Shown one piece after another: positions 1-9,057 of a stretch of DNA of 64,000 nucleotides. The stretch is from Schaedlerella glycyrrhizinilytica_A (GTDB lineage Bacteria > Bacillota > Clostridia > Lachnospirales > Lachnospiraceae), in NCBI RefSeq assembly GCF_042852765.1, contig NZ_AP031414.1; one strand, written 5' to 3'. The translations under genes were made by a program, and so were the position numbers. The notes under the pieces are model-generated. The model ran no database searches. It was given only the letters and a program-made list of their open reading frames with translations, and had not been told where the DNA came from. Each line of letters starts with the position of its first letter. The first letter of the stretch is position 1.

Positions 1-1
1 T

Positions 2-115
2 GTTTTGCCGATCGTGCTGAATTTATTTAGCGCAGTGATCTTGAGTTTCTATAAATTAGAAAAAGAATACCCAACAATCGTTAAGGAATTGCAGGAAAGA
101 AAACAAGGAGAATGA
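2..115 (+). CDS. C-terminal end of a GPH-family sugar:cation symporter (partial)
   Basis: Only the last 37 codons are in the window, ending with TGA at 113-115. The reading frame gives a hydrophobic stretch (VLPIVLNLFSAVILSFY) followed by a charged tail with LEKEYPTIVKELQERK. A last membrane helix followed by Y-x-L-x-E-x-x-Y-x-x-I-x-x-E-L is the usual C-terminus of glycoside-pentoside-hexuronide (MelB/XynB-type) symporters. It is spaced for co-transcription with the GH43 gene starting at 120, whose ribosome site AAGGAG (105-110) lies inside its last codons. It would import the sugar released or used by the locus. Family assignment rests on the tail alone, so it is moderately sure. Confidence 0.6.
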   Translation, partial: VLPIVLNLFSAVILSFYKLEKEYPTIVKELQERKQGE

Positions 116-119
116 TCAG

Positions 120-1187
120 ATGAAAAATGAAAAAAGACAGGCATTTTATCCGGGAAAAGTGTGGCTTGATACAGAAGGAAAGCGGATTCAGGCACATGGC
201 GGATCGGTTATGTATATAGACGGCGTTTATTATTGGTATGGCGAAAATAAAGAAAAGACGGATGGTGTAAACGGAATCTGGCACTGGGGTGTACGGTGTT
301 ATAAATCTACGGATCTGTATAATTGGGAAGATTGCGGAATCATCATACCGCCGGAGCCGGAAAATCCGAAGTCTTCGCTGCATCCGACAAAATGTATGGA
401 TCGACCGCATATTATTTATAATGAAAGAACAAAAAAATATGTATGCTGGCTGAAAGTGATGGATACATTTGATATTCAGAGCCAGACGATTTTAACGGCA
501 GATCATATTTTAGGTCCTTATACAAAAGTCAGAGAAGGACTTCGTCCACTAGGAATGAATGGCGGAGATTTCGATCTGGCAGTTGCGCCGGATGGAAAGG
601 CATATTATTATTTTGAACGAGTACATACGGAAACAATCTGTGCAGATCTGACGGATGATTATACCGATGTAACCGGATATTACACGACACATTTTCCTCG
701 CGTGCAGCCTCCATATGTGAGAGAAGCAACCGCACATTTTTACCGGAAAGGGAAGCATTATCTGTTGACGTCGGGAACGACAGGATATTTACCGAATCCG
801 TCGGAAGTTGCAGTTGCGGATACATGGCACGGACCATATCGTGTATTGGGAAATCCACATATTGATGATGAAAGTCAGACATCTTTTCATAGTCAGATTT
901 CCAGTGTATTTAAGGTGGCAGGGAAGAAAGATCTCTATATTGCCTGTGCGGATCGTTGGCTTCCGAAGAATATGGATAAAGAATATCCGATTTACAAAGA
1001 AATGTTTGAATGTCTTTATGGGGAAGAAAAGAAGGAATTTGATTTCAGCAGGATGGGAGAAGAGGTCGTTCAAAATACGTCCATTGCTGATTATGTATGG
1101 CTTCCATTGAGATTTGACGGGGAGATGGTATATATCGACTGGAAAGATTCATGGAGTCTGGATGAATATGAAGATGTTGTGAGATAA
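120..1187 (+). CDS. Glycoside hydrolase family 43 protein (galactanase/xylosidase-like five-bladed propeller)
   Basis: 355 residues, no signal peptide, so probably cytoplasmic. Typical GH43 features in order: the HGGS...YYWYGENK blade-1 motif (residues 26-44), a DRPHIIYN..T.KYVCW segment (about residues 94-110), a DGKAYYYF blade (about 157-164), and REATAHFYRKGKHYLLTSGTTGYLPN, which in GH43 exo-galactanase-like subfamilies holds the proton-donor glutamate (REA). The family hydrolyses terminal galactose, xylose or arabinose residues of plant side chains; the exact substrate cannot be read from sequence. It follows a transporter tail and has AAGGAG nine bases before ATG. It ends against a bidirectional hairpin shared with the convergent GH3 gene. 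Confidence 0.85.
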   Translation: MKNEKRQAFYPGKVWLDTEGKRIQAHGGSVMYIDGVYYWYGENKEKTDGVNGIWHWGVRCYKSTDLYNWEDCGIIIPPEPENPKSSLHPTKCMDRPHIIYNERTKKYVCWLKVMDTFDIQSQTILTADHILGPYTKVREGLRPLGMNGGDFDLAVAPDGKAYYYFERVHTETICADLTDDYTDVTGYYTTHFPRVQPPYVREATAHFYRKGKHYLLTSGTTGYLPNPSEVAVADTWHGPYRVLGNPHIDDESQTSFHSQISSVFKVAGKKDLYIACADRWLPKNMDKEYPIYKEMFECLYGEEKKEFDFSRMGEEVVQNTSIADYVWLPLRFDGEMVYIDWKDSWSLDEYEDVVR

Positions 1188-1195
1188 TTAAGAAG

Positions 1196-1241
1196 AAAAG
1201 CATTTGTGATACTTGAACTTGCGCGTATCACAGATGCTTTT
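1196..1241. terminator. Bidirectional rho-independent terminator between GH43 and GH3 genes
   Basis: A 17-bp stem with one mismatch, AAAAGCATTTGTGATAC against GTATCACAGATGCTTTT, with a 12-base loop. A-rich on the left and T-rich on the right, it can end transcription from both convergent genes. Confidence 0.85.
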
Positions 1242-1272
1242 CTTTATGTTAATGAAAGATAAAATATACTTT

Positions 1273-3558
1273 TTACAACTGATTCATCTCATCGATCATG
1301 TTCTGTAATTCCTCTTTTGTACAAAGTCCGAAAGAAAGTACGCCTCGCATTGGCATGGAAAATGCAATGGCATCTCCCATAGCATCGCCAACCGCTTCGT
1401 CGGTTGTTTCTTCTGCGCCTTTCGCATCTTCATCGGATTCTGCGGCGCCGCCGCCAAAGAAAGCATCCATTTTTTTCTTGAGTTTCAGACCATATTTTGC
1501 AGTTCGTTCATCGGATAAAAGTTCGCCTAAAGTCGTGTTCAGATGAGTTTGGATTGGTAATAATTTTTTCGTTGTCAAATGAACGATTTCTGAAAGGCGA
1601 ATATCTCGTGAGGATGCGCCGATCTGGATTTCATACTCTCCGCTTGCTGCATACCAGTCGTGAAGCGCTGTGTGATACCATGCGAAACTTCTGTAATCAA
1701 GCGTAAAGGAAACGTTTTTTGTCTCGCCCGGTTTTAAGGAGACTTTTTCGTATCCTTTCAGTTCACGCAGCGGACGGCGTGCTGCTCCGGTTAAGTCGCT
1801 GACATAGAGCTGTACGATTTCTTTTCCTTTTACAGAGCCTGTATTTGTGACGTCAACCGTTACGGTTACGGTATCTTCATCGGCTACATTATTGCGGTCC
1901 AGAGTGAGATTACTGTAAGCAAATGTCGTATAGGATAATCCATATCCGAATGGGAACGCAACCGGCATTTCTTTTGCATCATAATAGCGATAACCGACAA
2001 AAATTCCTTCTTTGTATGTCACATGGTCTCCGTCGCCAAATGACAGATAAGACGGATTGTCAGATAATTTGTACGGAATCGTCTCTGCAAGTTTTCCGGA
2101 TGGATTGACATTGCCGAACAAAATATCTGCGACTGCTTCTCCGACTGCCTGACCGCCGAGATATGCTTCCAGAAGTCCTTTGACATCAGAAAGCCATGGC
2201 ATTTCAACCGGAGAACCATTGTGAAGTACAACGATCGTTTCAGGCTGTACAGCAGTAATTTCACGGATCAAACGATTCTGACATTCCGGCAAATGCATAT
2301 GGCTTCGGTCATAGCCTTCGGATTCAAAGCTGTCCGGAAGTCCGGCGCAGATCACGACTTTGTCTGCGGATTTTGCCGCGTTGAGTGCTTCCTGTGCGAG
2401 AGCTTCTTCATAACAATCTTCATCAGCAGAAAATCCCTTGATGTAAGTGACATTCTCGTATTCCTTTAAGGCGTCCATCAGGCTGCTGATCTTGAAACTG
2501 TTGATATGAGAACTTCCGCCGCCCTGGAAACGTGGTTTCACGGCAAATTCACCGATCACTGCAATTTTCTCATTTTTATTCAGAGGAAGTACGTTGTCGT
2601 TTTTCAAAAGAACCATAGATTCTTCTGCAATCTTTTTCGCAAGAGCGTGGTCGGCTTCTAATGCAAAATCCTGCTCTTCACGGTTATCCCAATATAAGAA
2701 GACGATACGGAGGATCCGTTCTACGGCTCTGTCCAATACCGCTTCATCTAAAGATCCGTCTTTGACTGCGGCAATGATCTCACGGTCATTGATGCCGTAG
2801 GAAGTCGGCATTTCCAGTTCCAGTCCGGCTTTTAATCCTTCTACACGCTCATTGACAGCGCCCCAGTCCGACATCACATAGCCTTCGAATCCCCATTCAT
2901 CTCGCAGGACGTCTGTCAGAAGCCATGGATTTTCGGATGCAAATGTGCCGTTGATCTTGTTGTAAGAACACATAACGGTGTAAGGCTGTGCTTTTTTTAC
3001 AGCAGTTTCAAATGCAGGAAGGTAGATTTCGCGGAGCGTGCGTTCATCCACATCGGAGGAACAGCTCATGCGGTTAAATTCCTGATTGTTTGCGGCAAAA
3101 TGTTTGATGGACGTTCCGACATGATGCGTTTGTACACCATCGATAAATGCAGCGGCGGTTTCGCCGGCAAGGTATGGATCTTCGGAATAGTATTCAAAAT
3201 TCCGTCCGCAAAGCGGAGAACGTTTGATGTTGACAGCAGGTCCGAGAACAACTGAAAGATTCTGTGCTTGTGCTTCTTTTCCGATCGCGTCACCGAAGGT
3301 ATGCATCAGTTCTCTGTCGAAGGAGCAGGCGCTTAAAGCTGCCGGAGGGAAGCAGACAGCTTTGATACTGTCGTTGATCCCGAGATGATCTCCCGACTCA
3401 TCCTGCTTTCTGAGACCGTGTGGTCCGTCACTTACCATAACGCTCGGAATACCAAGACGTTCTACTCCTTTGAGATGCCAGAAATCAAGACCGGAGCACA
3501 TGCCGGCTTTCTCTTCCAAAGTCATCTGAGCAACCAATTCTTTTAAATTTCGTTCCAT
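1273..3558 (-). CDS. Glycoside hydrolase family 3 beta-glucosidase-like enzyme
   Basis: 761 residues from an ATG at 3558, preceded by AAGGGAG ten bases upstream; an in-frame start 42 bases earlier lacks a good ribosome site. N-terminal TIM barrel with the substrate-binding SDGPHGLR motif, then the nucleophile Asp231 in VMSDWGA. A second alpha/beta sandwich and a C-terminal fibronectin-III-like domain (VTNTGSVKGKEIVQLYVSD) follow, as in BglX-type enzymes. No signal peptide is seen, so it likely acts on imported glycosides. The C-terminus carries an extra Ala/Asp/Glu-rich, probably flexible linker before a final short helical segment, which is unusual for the family. It is transcribed divergently from the first GH78 rhamnosidase. 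Confidence 0.93.
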   Translation of the reverse strand: MERNLKELVAQMTLEEKAGMCSGLDFWHLKGVERLGIPSVMVSDGPHGLRKQDESGDHLGINDSIKAVCFPPAALSACSFDRELMHTFGDAIGKEAQAQNLSVVLGPAVNIKRSPLCGRNFEYYSEDPYLAGETAAAFIDGVQTHHVGTSIKHFAANNQEFNRMSCSSDVDERTLREIYLPAFETAVKKAQPYTVMCSYNKINGTFASENPWLLTDVLRDEWGFEGYVMSDWGAVNERVEGLKAGLELEMPTSYGINDREIIAAVKDGSLDEAVLDRAVERILRIVFLYWDNREEQDFALEADHALAKKIAEESMVLLKNDNVLPLNKNEKIAVIGEFAVKPRFQGGGSSHINSFKISSLMDALKEYENVTYIKGFSADEDCYEEALAQEALNAAKSADKVVICAGLPDSFESEGYDRSHMHLPECQNRLIREITAVQPETIVVLHNGSPVEMPWLSDVKGLLEAYLGGQAVGEAVADILFGNVNPSGKLAETIPYKLSDNPSYLSFGDGDHVTYKEGIFVGYRYYDAKEMPVAFPFGYGLSYTTFAYSNLTLDRNNVADEDTVTVTVDVTNTGSVKGKEIVQLYVSDLTGAARRPLRELKGYEKVSLKPGETKNVSFTLDYRSFAWYHTALHDWYAASGEYEIQIGASSRDIRLSEIVHLTTKKLLPIQTHLNTTLGELLSDERTAKYGLKLKKKMDAFFGGGAAESDEDAKGAEETTDEAVGDAMGDAIAFSMPMRGVLSFGLCTKEELQNMIDEMNQL

Positions 3559-3677
3559 TCTAATGAGACTCCCTTCTATTACTTTTTCTGATCCCGGCAC
3601 ATGCCGGATATTTATGATTTCAGTATACAGGAAATGTTTCAGAAAGAAAATGGGAATAGAAAGAGGTGAATAAAAAA

Positions 3678-3732
3678 TGTCGGGTTTGTACGAAAAAAAT
3701 CCGTGTTTCTTTTTCAGAATCTTTTTTACAAT
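3678..3732 (+). promoter_or_regulatory. Probable AraC-activated promoter of the first GH78/GH2 operon
   Basis: TGTCGG at 3678-3683, inside A-rich flanks and followed by GTTTGTACGAAAAAAA, lies with its first base exactly 49 bp before the first base of a TACAAT -10 box (3727-3732). The hexamer at the -35 position (TGTTTC, 3704-3709) is poor. The same arrangement occurs before the GPH symporter and before the second GH3/GH78 operon. Confidence 0.6.
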
Positions 3733-3780
3733 AGTATTAACAAAAGCAGTGAGAAGAGAAAAACGGCAATGGAGGGAAAA

Positions 3781-6351
3781 ATGAAATTAAAAAATTTACG
3801 GGTAAACAATATCGAACATCCGCTTGGATTTCAGATTATGCCACTTAGTTTTTCATGGACGGTGGAAGAAGCCGGAGAAGCAAAAGAACAGCAGTCAGCC
3901 AGAATCCGGATTTATGAAAATGTGGAAACAGAAGCGGATATGGAAGGAAAAAAGGCAGTATATGACAGCGGTGAAGTGACGGACGCAGACAGTTTGGATT
4001 ACTCGGTAAATGTAGAATTGAAACCGAGAACACGGTATCAATGGTCGGTAGAAGTGACCGCGGATACAAAGGAACAGGTATCTGCCGAAAGCTGGTTCGA
4101 AACGGGAAAGACAGACGAGGCATGGGAAGGACAGTGGATCGCGCCGGAACAACAAACTTCATCCGCGATTTTGCGAAAATCATTTGTCTATGACGGAACA
4201 GCCAAATCGGCAAGGCTGTATATGTGTGGGCTCGGCGTTTATGAATGCTATATCAACGGGAAAAAAGCAGGAGATGAATATCTTGCGCCGGGGTATCATT
4301 CCTATGACTTTCATTTACAGGCACAGACCTATGATGTGTCTGCTCTTTTGAAAGAAGGGGAGAATGAGATCGAAATCTGGCTTGGAGAAGGCTGGTTTAA
4401 AGGAAGGCTTGGGTTTGACGGTGGATTCACCGATATTTACGGAGACAAATTATATGCGATCGCAGAACTTTATGCAGGCGAGGAGTGCCTTGTAAAGACC
4501 GATACGACATGGGAAGTTTTAGAATCTCCGATCCGTTTTAATAATATTTATGACGGCGAAGTGTATGATGCCAGACAACAGAAATGTCGGATTGCCGGGG
4601 CAAAGCTTTTGCAGGAAAGTCCGAAAGAATGTGGAGAACTTTCCGATCGATACAGCCTTCCGATCAAGGCGAAAGAGATCTTTTCCGTAAAAGAGGTTCT
4701 TCATACGCCATCGGGAGATACGGTTTTGGATTTCGGACAGAATCTGACCGGATGGGTGGAATTTGACTGCCGGATTCCGGAGGGAAAAGGGATACGCCTG
4801 ACTGCATCGGAAATTATGCAGGATCAAGAATTTTACCATGAAAATCTGCGGACTGCAAAAACGGAATTTCTGTATCTTTCCGATGGAAAAGAAGCCCATG
4901 TCAGACCGCATTTTACATTTTACGGATTTCGTTATATGAAGGCGGAAGTGGTACAAGAAGTTCGCAATGGAGAAGACGTAACATTGCGTTGTGAAGAGAC
5001 GCTTTCCGATGAAGAATGGAAGACACAGTTTCAGGCAGTGCACCTTCGCAGTGATTTTGATCAGATCGGATGGATCGAAACGGGGGATCAGAAAGTCAAT
5101 CAATTATTCTCCAATGCATTGTGGGGACAGAAAGGAAACTTCTTAGATGTTCCGACAGATTGTCCGCAGAGAGACGAGCGGCTTGGATGGACCGGAGATG
5201 CACAAGTATTTTCCGAGACCGCATGTTTCAATATGTACATGCCGGCATTCTATCGGAAATATATGTGGGATATGCGTGCCGAACAGAGTATTCTGGACGG
5301 CGCAGTGCCAAATGTAGTTCCGCGGTTAAAGCGTGGCATGGTAGCCGAGTATGGGGCGTGTCCATGGGCAGATGCGGGCGTGATCATTCCGTGGAACGTT
5401 TATTGTCATTATGGAAGTAAAACTTTATTGGCAGAAATGTATCCGGGAATGAAAGCGTGGGTTGATTATCAGCGCAAACAGGAAAAAGCAGAGGGCGGTC
5501 TGCATTTGATCAAAGGCGGATTCCATTTTGCAGATTGGCTGGCGCTGGATAATGAGCAGCCGGGACCGTTTGGTGCGACGGATCCGCTTTATATTGCAAG
5601 CGCCTATTATTTCCGGTGTACGAAAATCATTGCGGACGCAGCAGAAATACTCGGATATGAAGAAGCGCCGGAATACAAAAAACTTGCAGAAGAAATTAAA
5701 AAAGCAATCCGTGCGACGTATTTTGATGAAAGCGGAGCATGTTGTTCTAAGACACAGACCGGGGCGGCAATCGCGATCGTGTTCGGCTTGATCGAAGATA
5801 CGGCACAGGAGGAAGGCGATCGGCTGCATCAGCGAGTGGCAGAAAATAACGGACATTTGAATACCGGATTTGTGGGAACGCCGCTTCTTTGTCCGGCATT
5901 GACGAAAACCGGACATCATAAAATCGCGGTGGATCTGTTATTGAACGAAGATTATCCAAGTTGGCTTTATAGTGTAAACCTCGGAGCGACAACCATATGG
6001 GAGCGTTGGAATTCCGTGCTTCCGGATGGCAAGATGAATCCGGAAGGAATGAACAGTCTGAATCATTATTCCTATGGAAGTATCGAGGCATGGATGTACG
6101 GAGATGTGGCAGGAATCCGGGAAGCCGAACCGGGATTTCGAAAAGCAGTGATCAAACCGAATCCGGATGCAAGACTGAAATACGTGGATTGTAAAATGGA
6201 GACTGCGGCAGGAATTTACGAAAGCCACTGGAAGTATGAAGAAGACGGTTCGGTAACATATCGTTTCCATGTTCCGTTTGGTGCGAAGGCATTGATCTGC
6301 CTGCCGGACGGAAGAACAGAAACGGTCGCAGCCGGAGATTATACATATTAA
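3781..6351 (+). CDS. Alpha-L-rhamnosidase, GH78 (first copy)
   Basis: 856 residues from ATG 3781, with GGAGG five bases upstream (3771-3775). N-terminal beta-sandwich domains, then an (alpha/alpha)6 barrel carrying the GH78 hallmark DCPQRDERLGWTGD (residues 460-473) and GATTIWERW, with the general-base glutamate about residue 741. The enzyme removes terminal alpha-L-rhamnose from plant glycosides, pectin side chains or flavonoids. No signal peptide is seen, so it probably works on imported oligosaccharides. A GH2 gene follows after 36 bases, indicating an operon. A diverged paralogue of 936 residues lies at 14322. The promoter has the shared TGTCGG motif. Confidence 0.95.
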   Translation: MKLKNLRVNNIEHPLGFQIMPLSFSWTVEEAGEAKEQQSARIRIYENVETEADMEGKKAVYDSGEVTDADSLDYSVNVELKPRTRYQWSVEVTADTKEQVSAESWFETGKTDEAWEGQWIAPEQQTSSAILRKSFVYDGTAKSARLYMCGLGVYECYINGKKAGDEYLAPGYHSYDFHLQAQTYDVSALLKEGENEIEIWLGEGWFKGRLGFDGGFTDIYGDKLYAIAELYAGEECLVKTDTTWEVLESPIRFNNIYDGEVYDARQQKCRIAGAKLLQESPKECGELSDRYSLPIKAKEIFSVKEVLHTPSGDTVLDFGQNLTGWVEFDCRIPEGKGIRLTASEIMQDQEFYHENLRTAKTEFLYLSDGKEAHVRPHFTFYGFRYMKAEVVQEVRNGEDVTLRCEETLSDEEWKTQFQAVHLRSDFDQIGWIETGDQKVNQLFSNALWGQKGNFLDVPTDCPQRDERLGWTGDAQVFSETACFNMYMPAFYRKYMWDMRAEQSILDGAVPNVVPRLKRGMVAEYGACPWADAGVIIPWNVYCHYGSKTLLAEMYPGMKAWVDYQRKQEKAEGGLHLIKGGFHFADWLALDNEQPGPFGATDPLYIASAYYFRCTKIIADAAEILGYEEAPEYKKLAEEIKKAIRATYFDESGACCSKTQTGAAIAIVFGLIEDTAQEEGDRLHQRVAENNGHLNTGFVGTPLLCPALTKTGHHKIAVDLLLNEDYPSWLYSVNLGATTIWERWNSVLPDGKMNPEGMNSLNHYSYGSIEAWMYGDVAGIREAEPGFRKAVIKPNPDARLKYVDCKMETAAGIYESHWKYEEDGSVTYRFHVPFGAKALICLPDGRTETVAAGDYTY

Positions 6352-6387
6352 GTTTATAAAAAGAAGAGAAAGAGAGGAATTAAGAAC

Positions 6388-8817
6388 ATGAGAATTCAAA
6401 AATGGAATGAAAACTGGAAATTTTGGGCGGATAAAGATTCTTTTGCTCTCGTATGGAACGTACCGGAGATCGCACGGACGATCAACCTTCCACATGATGC
6501 GATGATCGAAGAAAAAGCATATGCAGAGAGTGGAAACCACGGCAACACCGGATTCCGTGACGGCGGTGTTTATACATATGTGAAGCACCTGTTTGTAGAG
6601 GAAGATGCGAAAGAAAAAACAATGATGCTGAAATTTGAAGGGATTTACATGAATGCGATGGTTTATGTAAATGAACAGCTTGCTACAAAAAATATGTTTG
6701 GCTATACAACATTTTATGTACCGCTGAATGATTTTCTCCGTTACGGACAGGAAAATGAGATCCGTGTACAGGTGCGGAACAACAATATGACAAACAGCCG
6801 TTGGTATTCCGGAACCGGAATTTACCGTGATGTTTATTTGTTGGAGTCCGGACTGGATTATCTTGTGCCGGAAGGAGTACAGATCAAGTGCGAGACGGCA
6901 GACGAAGAATACGCGGTTCTTCAGATTCGCAGTGAAGTGAAGAATCGTAAACCGATTCCAGCAGAAATGACATTACATACCGTCATTCGCAACGAAAAAG
7001 GCGACGCTGTGGGAGAAGAAAAGACCGTGGCTGTCTTATTTGATCAAGAACAGCGTGAACTGACACAGCGGATTGTGATCGAGAAACCGGAACTCTGGTT
7101 CGCAGAAACTCCGATTTTATATACTTGTGAATCTACATTGATGATGGGAGAAGAAGTGGTAGATGCACAGACAGAGAAATTCGGAATCCGTACAATGTCA
7201 TTGGATGCAAAACGGGGACTTCGCATCAACAGCGAGTCGGTAAAACTTCGCGGAGCATGTATTCACCATGACAGCGGACTTCTCGGAGCGGCAACATTTG
7301 AAGATGCACAGTATCGGCAGGTTGCAAAATTAAAAGAAGCCGGATTTAATGCGATCCGTATGTCTCACCATCCGATGGCTCCGGCGATGCTGCGCGCTTG
7401 TGATGAATTGGGAATGTATGTCATGGATGAAACATTTGATATGTGGGATCGCTGCAAATCCGATCTGGATTATGGTCTTTATTTCCGTGAATGGTGGGAA
7501 AAAGATGTAACTGCAATGGTACGCAAAGACTACAATCATCCGTCCGTGATCTTATATTCGGTCGGAAATGAAATTCCGGAGATCGGAACAGACCACGGAG
7601 CAAAGACATGCCACGAATTATGTGAAAAGATCAAAGCTCTGGATGAGACTCGTTATACGTTGGCATCTATCAACGGTGTGTTTGCCGCCGGAGATCAGGT
7701 AGATAATATCGTAGCAGACGTATCGGCAGATCTTTGCGCCAAAGGCGAATTGGATGGAAATGTCAACGACTTTATGACATTGATGGACGATCATATGGAT
7801 GAGATCGTCGTACATCCTGCAATTACGGAGCGTTTGGAGAAAGCGTGTGCATCTACGGATATTGCGGGATATAACTATATGACGGCACGTTATGAGATGG
7901 ATGGAGAATTATATCCGAACCGTGTCATTGTCGGAAGTGAGACGTATCCGCCGGAGATCGCAAGAAACTGGGATTTAGTAGAGAAACTTCCTCATGTGAT
8001 CGGTGATTTTACATGGACCGGTTGGGATTATATCGGAGAAGCAGGAGTTGGCGTTCCGGCTTATCAGTGGGGCGAAGGCGGCTTTGGCGCGGGATTCCCA
8101 TGTCAGTTGGCATATTCCGGAGATATTGATATTACAGGATTTAGAAGACCGGCTTCCTACTTCCGTGAAGTAGTATTTGGTCTGAGAAAAGATCCATATA
8201 TTACAGTTCAGAACCCGCACAAATTCGGACAGCATCTGATCAAGACACCGTGGGTGATCAGCGACAGTGTTTCTACATGGAACTGGTCCGGTTGTGAAGG
8301 AAATCCGGCAATCGTCGAAATTTATTCTCCGGGAGAAGAAGTGGAACTTTTTGTAAATGGTGTGTCACAAGGGAAAAAAGCTGCCGGAAAAAATGCCGGA
8401 TTCCGTACATTATTTGAAGTGGTTTATGAGCCGGGAACTGTGGAAGCAGTCGCTTATGAGAATGGTCAGGAAATCGGACGTATGGAACTTCAGAGCGCGG
8501 AAAGAGAAGTACATCTGGAATTAGAAATAGAAGAAGGAAGAGCAAAGGAACTTTCCTATATTCATGTATGGCTGAAAGATTCACAAGGAAGAGTTATGAC
8601 AGACTGTGATAAGAAATTAACGGCAGAAGTGACAGGAGACGCTGACTTGGCAGGATTTGGAAGCGGCAATCCGAAACCGGAACACAGTTATAATGAGGGA
8701 ATTACGGAAACGTTCCATGGTCATGCACTTTTGATCTTGAGAAAATCTGAGGGAACAGAATCTTGTCAGGTAAAAATTAAGTCCGAAGACGGATTGCGTG
8801 CGGAAGCATCTTTTTAA
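6388..8817 (+). CDS. Glycoside hydrolase family 2 (beta-galactosidase/beta-glucuronidase-like)
   Basis: 809 residues. Jelly-roll sugar-binding domain (NLPHDAMI, then SRWYSGTGIYRDVYL), immunoglobulin-like domain, TIM barrel with acid/base Glu395 in SVGNEIPE and nucleophile Glu518 in VGSETYPP, then C-terminal Ig-like domains of the DUF4982 kind seen in Firmicute and Bacteroidete GH2 proteins. It is probably cytoplasmic. Substrate specificity (galactose, glucuronic acid or another) cannot be set from sequence. It is co-transcribed with the upstream rhamnosidase, which suggests a substrate where rhamnose caps a beta-linked sugar. GAGAGGAA lies before the ATG. Confidence 0.92.
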   Translation: MRIQKWNENWKFWADKDSFALVWNVPEIARTINLPHDAMIEEKAYAESGNHGNTGFRDGGVYTYVKHLFVEEDAKEKTMMLKFEGIYMNAMVYVNEQLATKNMFGYTTFYVPLNDFLRYGQENEIRVQVRNNNMTNSRWYSGTGIYRDVYLLESGLDYLVPEGVQIKCETADEEYAVLQIRSEVKNRKPIPAEMTLHTVIRNEKGDAVGEEKTVAVLFDQEQRELTQRIVIEKPELWFAETPILYTCESTLMMGEEVVDAQTEKFGIRTMSLDAKRGLRINSESVKLRGACIHHDSGLLGAATFEDAQYRQVAKLKEAGFNAIRMSHHPMAPAMLRACDELGMYVMDETFDMWDRCKSDLDYGLYFREWWEKDVTAMVRKDYNHPSVILYSVGNEIPEIGTDHGAKTCHELCEKIKALDETRYTLASINGVFAAGDQVDNIVADVSADLCAKGELDGNVNDFMTLMDDHMDEIVVHPAITERLEKACASTDIAGYNYMTARYEMDGELYPNRVIVGSETYPPEIARNWDLVEKLPHVIGDFTWTGWDYIGEAGVGVPAYQWGEGGFGAGFPCQLAYSGDIDITGFRRPASYFREVVFGLRKDPYITVQNPHKFGQHLIKTPWVISDSVSTWNWSGCEGNPAIVEIYSPGEEVELFVNGVSQGKKAAGKNAGFRTLFEVVYEPGTVEAVAYENGQEIGRMELQSAEREVHLELEIEEGRAKELSYIHVWLKDSQGRVMTDCDKKLTAEVTGDADLAGFGSGNPKPEHSYNEGITETFHGHALLILRKSEGTESCQVKIKSEDGLRAEASF

Positions 8818-8913
8818 GATGTCGCAAATGACCTTGCCGGATGTCATCTTAGAGACTGTTTTGCAAAGGTTGTACATGCTATGATGACTTTAAGTTGAGG
8901 GCAAATAAAAAAA

Positions 8914-8919
8914 TGTCGG
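8914..8919 (+). promoter_or_regulatory. Upstream TGTCGG element before the GPH symporter
   Basis: An extra copy of the locus motif (AAAAAAATGTCGGCTTC, then CTGAAAAAAAGACGG), 51 bp upstream of the promoter-proximal copy at 8965. Two copies in the same orientation fit a dimeric or tandem AraC-family binding region. Confidence 0.45.
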
Positions 8920-8964
8920 CTTCATCTGAAAAAAAGACGGATGAAAAAGTATCGCCTTAAAAAA

Positions 8965-9019
8965 TGTCGGATTTGAGGTAATATATAACATGGAAATTGC
9001 CCTCGGCATTCGGTAAACT
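8965..9019 (+). promoter_or_regulatory. Probable AraC-activated promoter of the GPH symporter
   Basis: TGTCGG at 8965-8970 lies 49 bp (start to start) before a TAAACT -10-like hexamer (9014-9019). The -35 position is TGGAAA, a weak match to TTGACA. Spacing and motif equal those at 3678 and 12476. Confidence 0.55.
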
Positions 9020-9057
9020 AGAGATAGTTTAAAGAGAACGAAAAGGAGAGAGAGAAA

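Noticed and set aside
81..410. Minus-strand frames opposite the large genes throughout the window
   Set aside because: They lie inside strongly supported plus-strand genes, have no ribosome sites and show Arg/His/Ser-rich compositions typical of antisense shadows.
3703..3780. Upstream extension of the first GH78 gene by 26 codons
   Set aside because: It would start inside the promoter spacer and lacks a ribosome site. ATG 3781 has GGAGG and begins where GH78 homology begins.
8815..8849. Terminator directly after the GH2 gene
   Set aside because: AAGATG/CATCTT pairing is only six bases with a large loop and no T-run.
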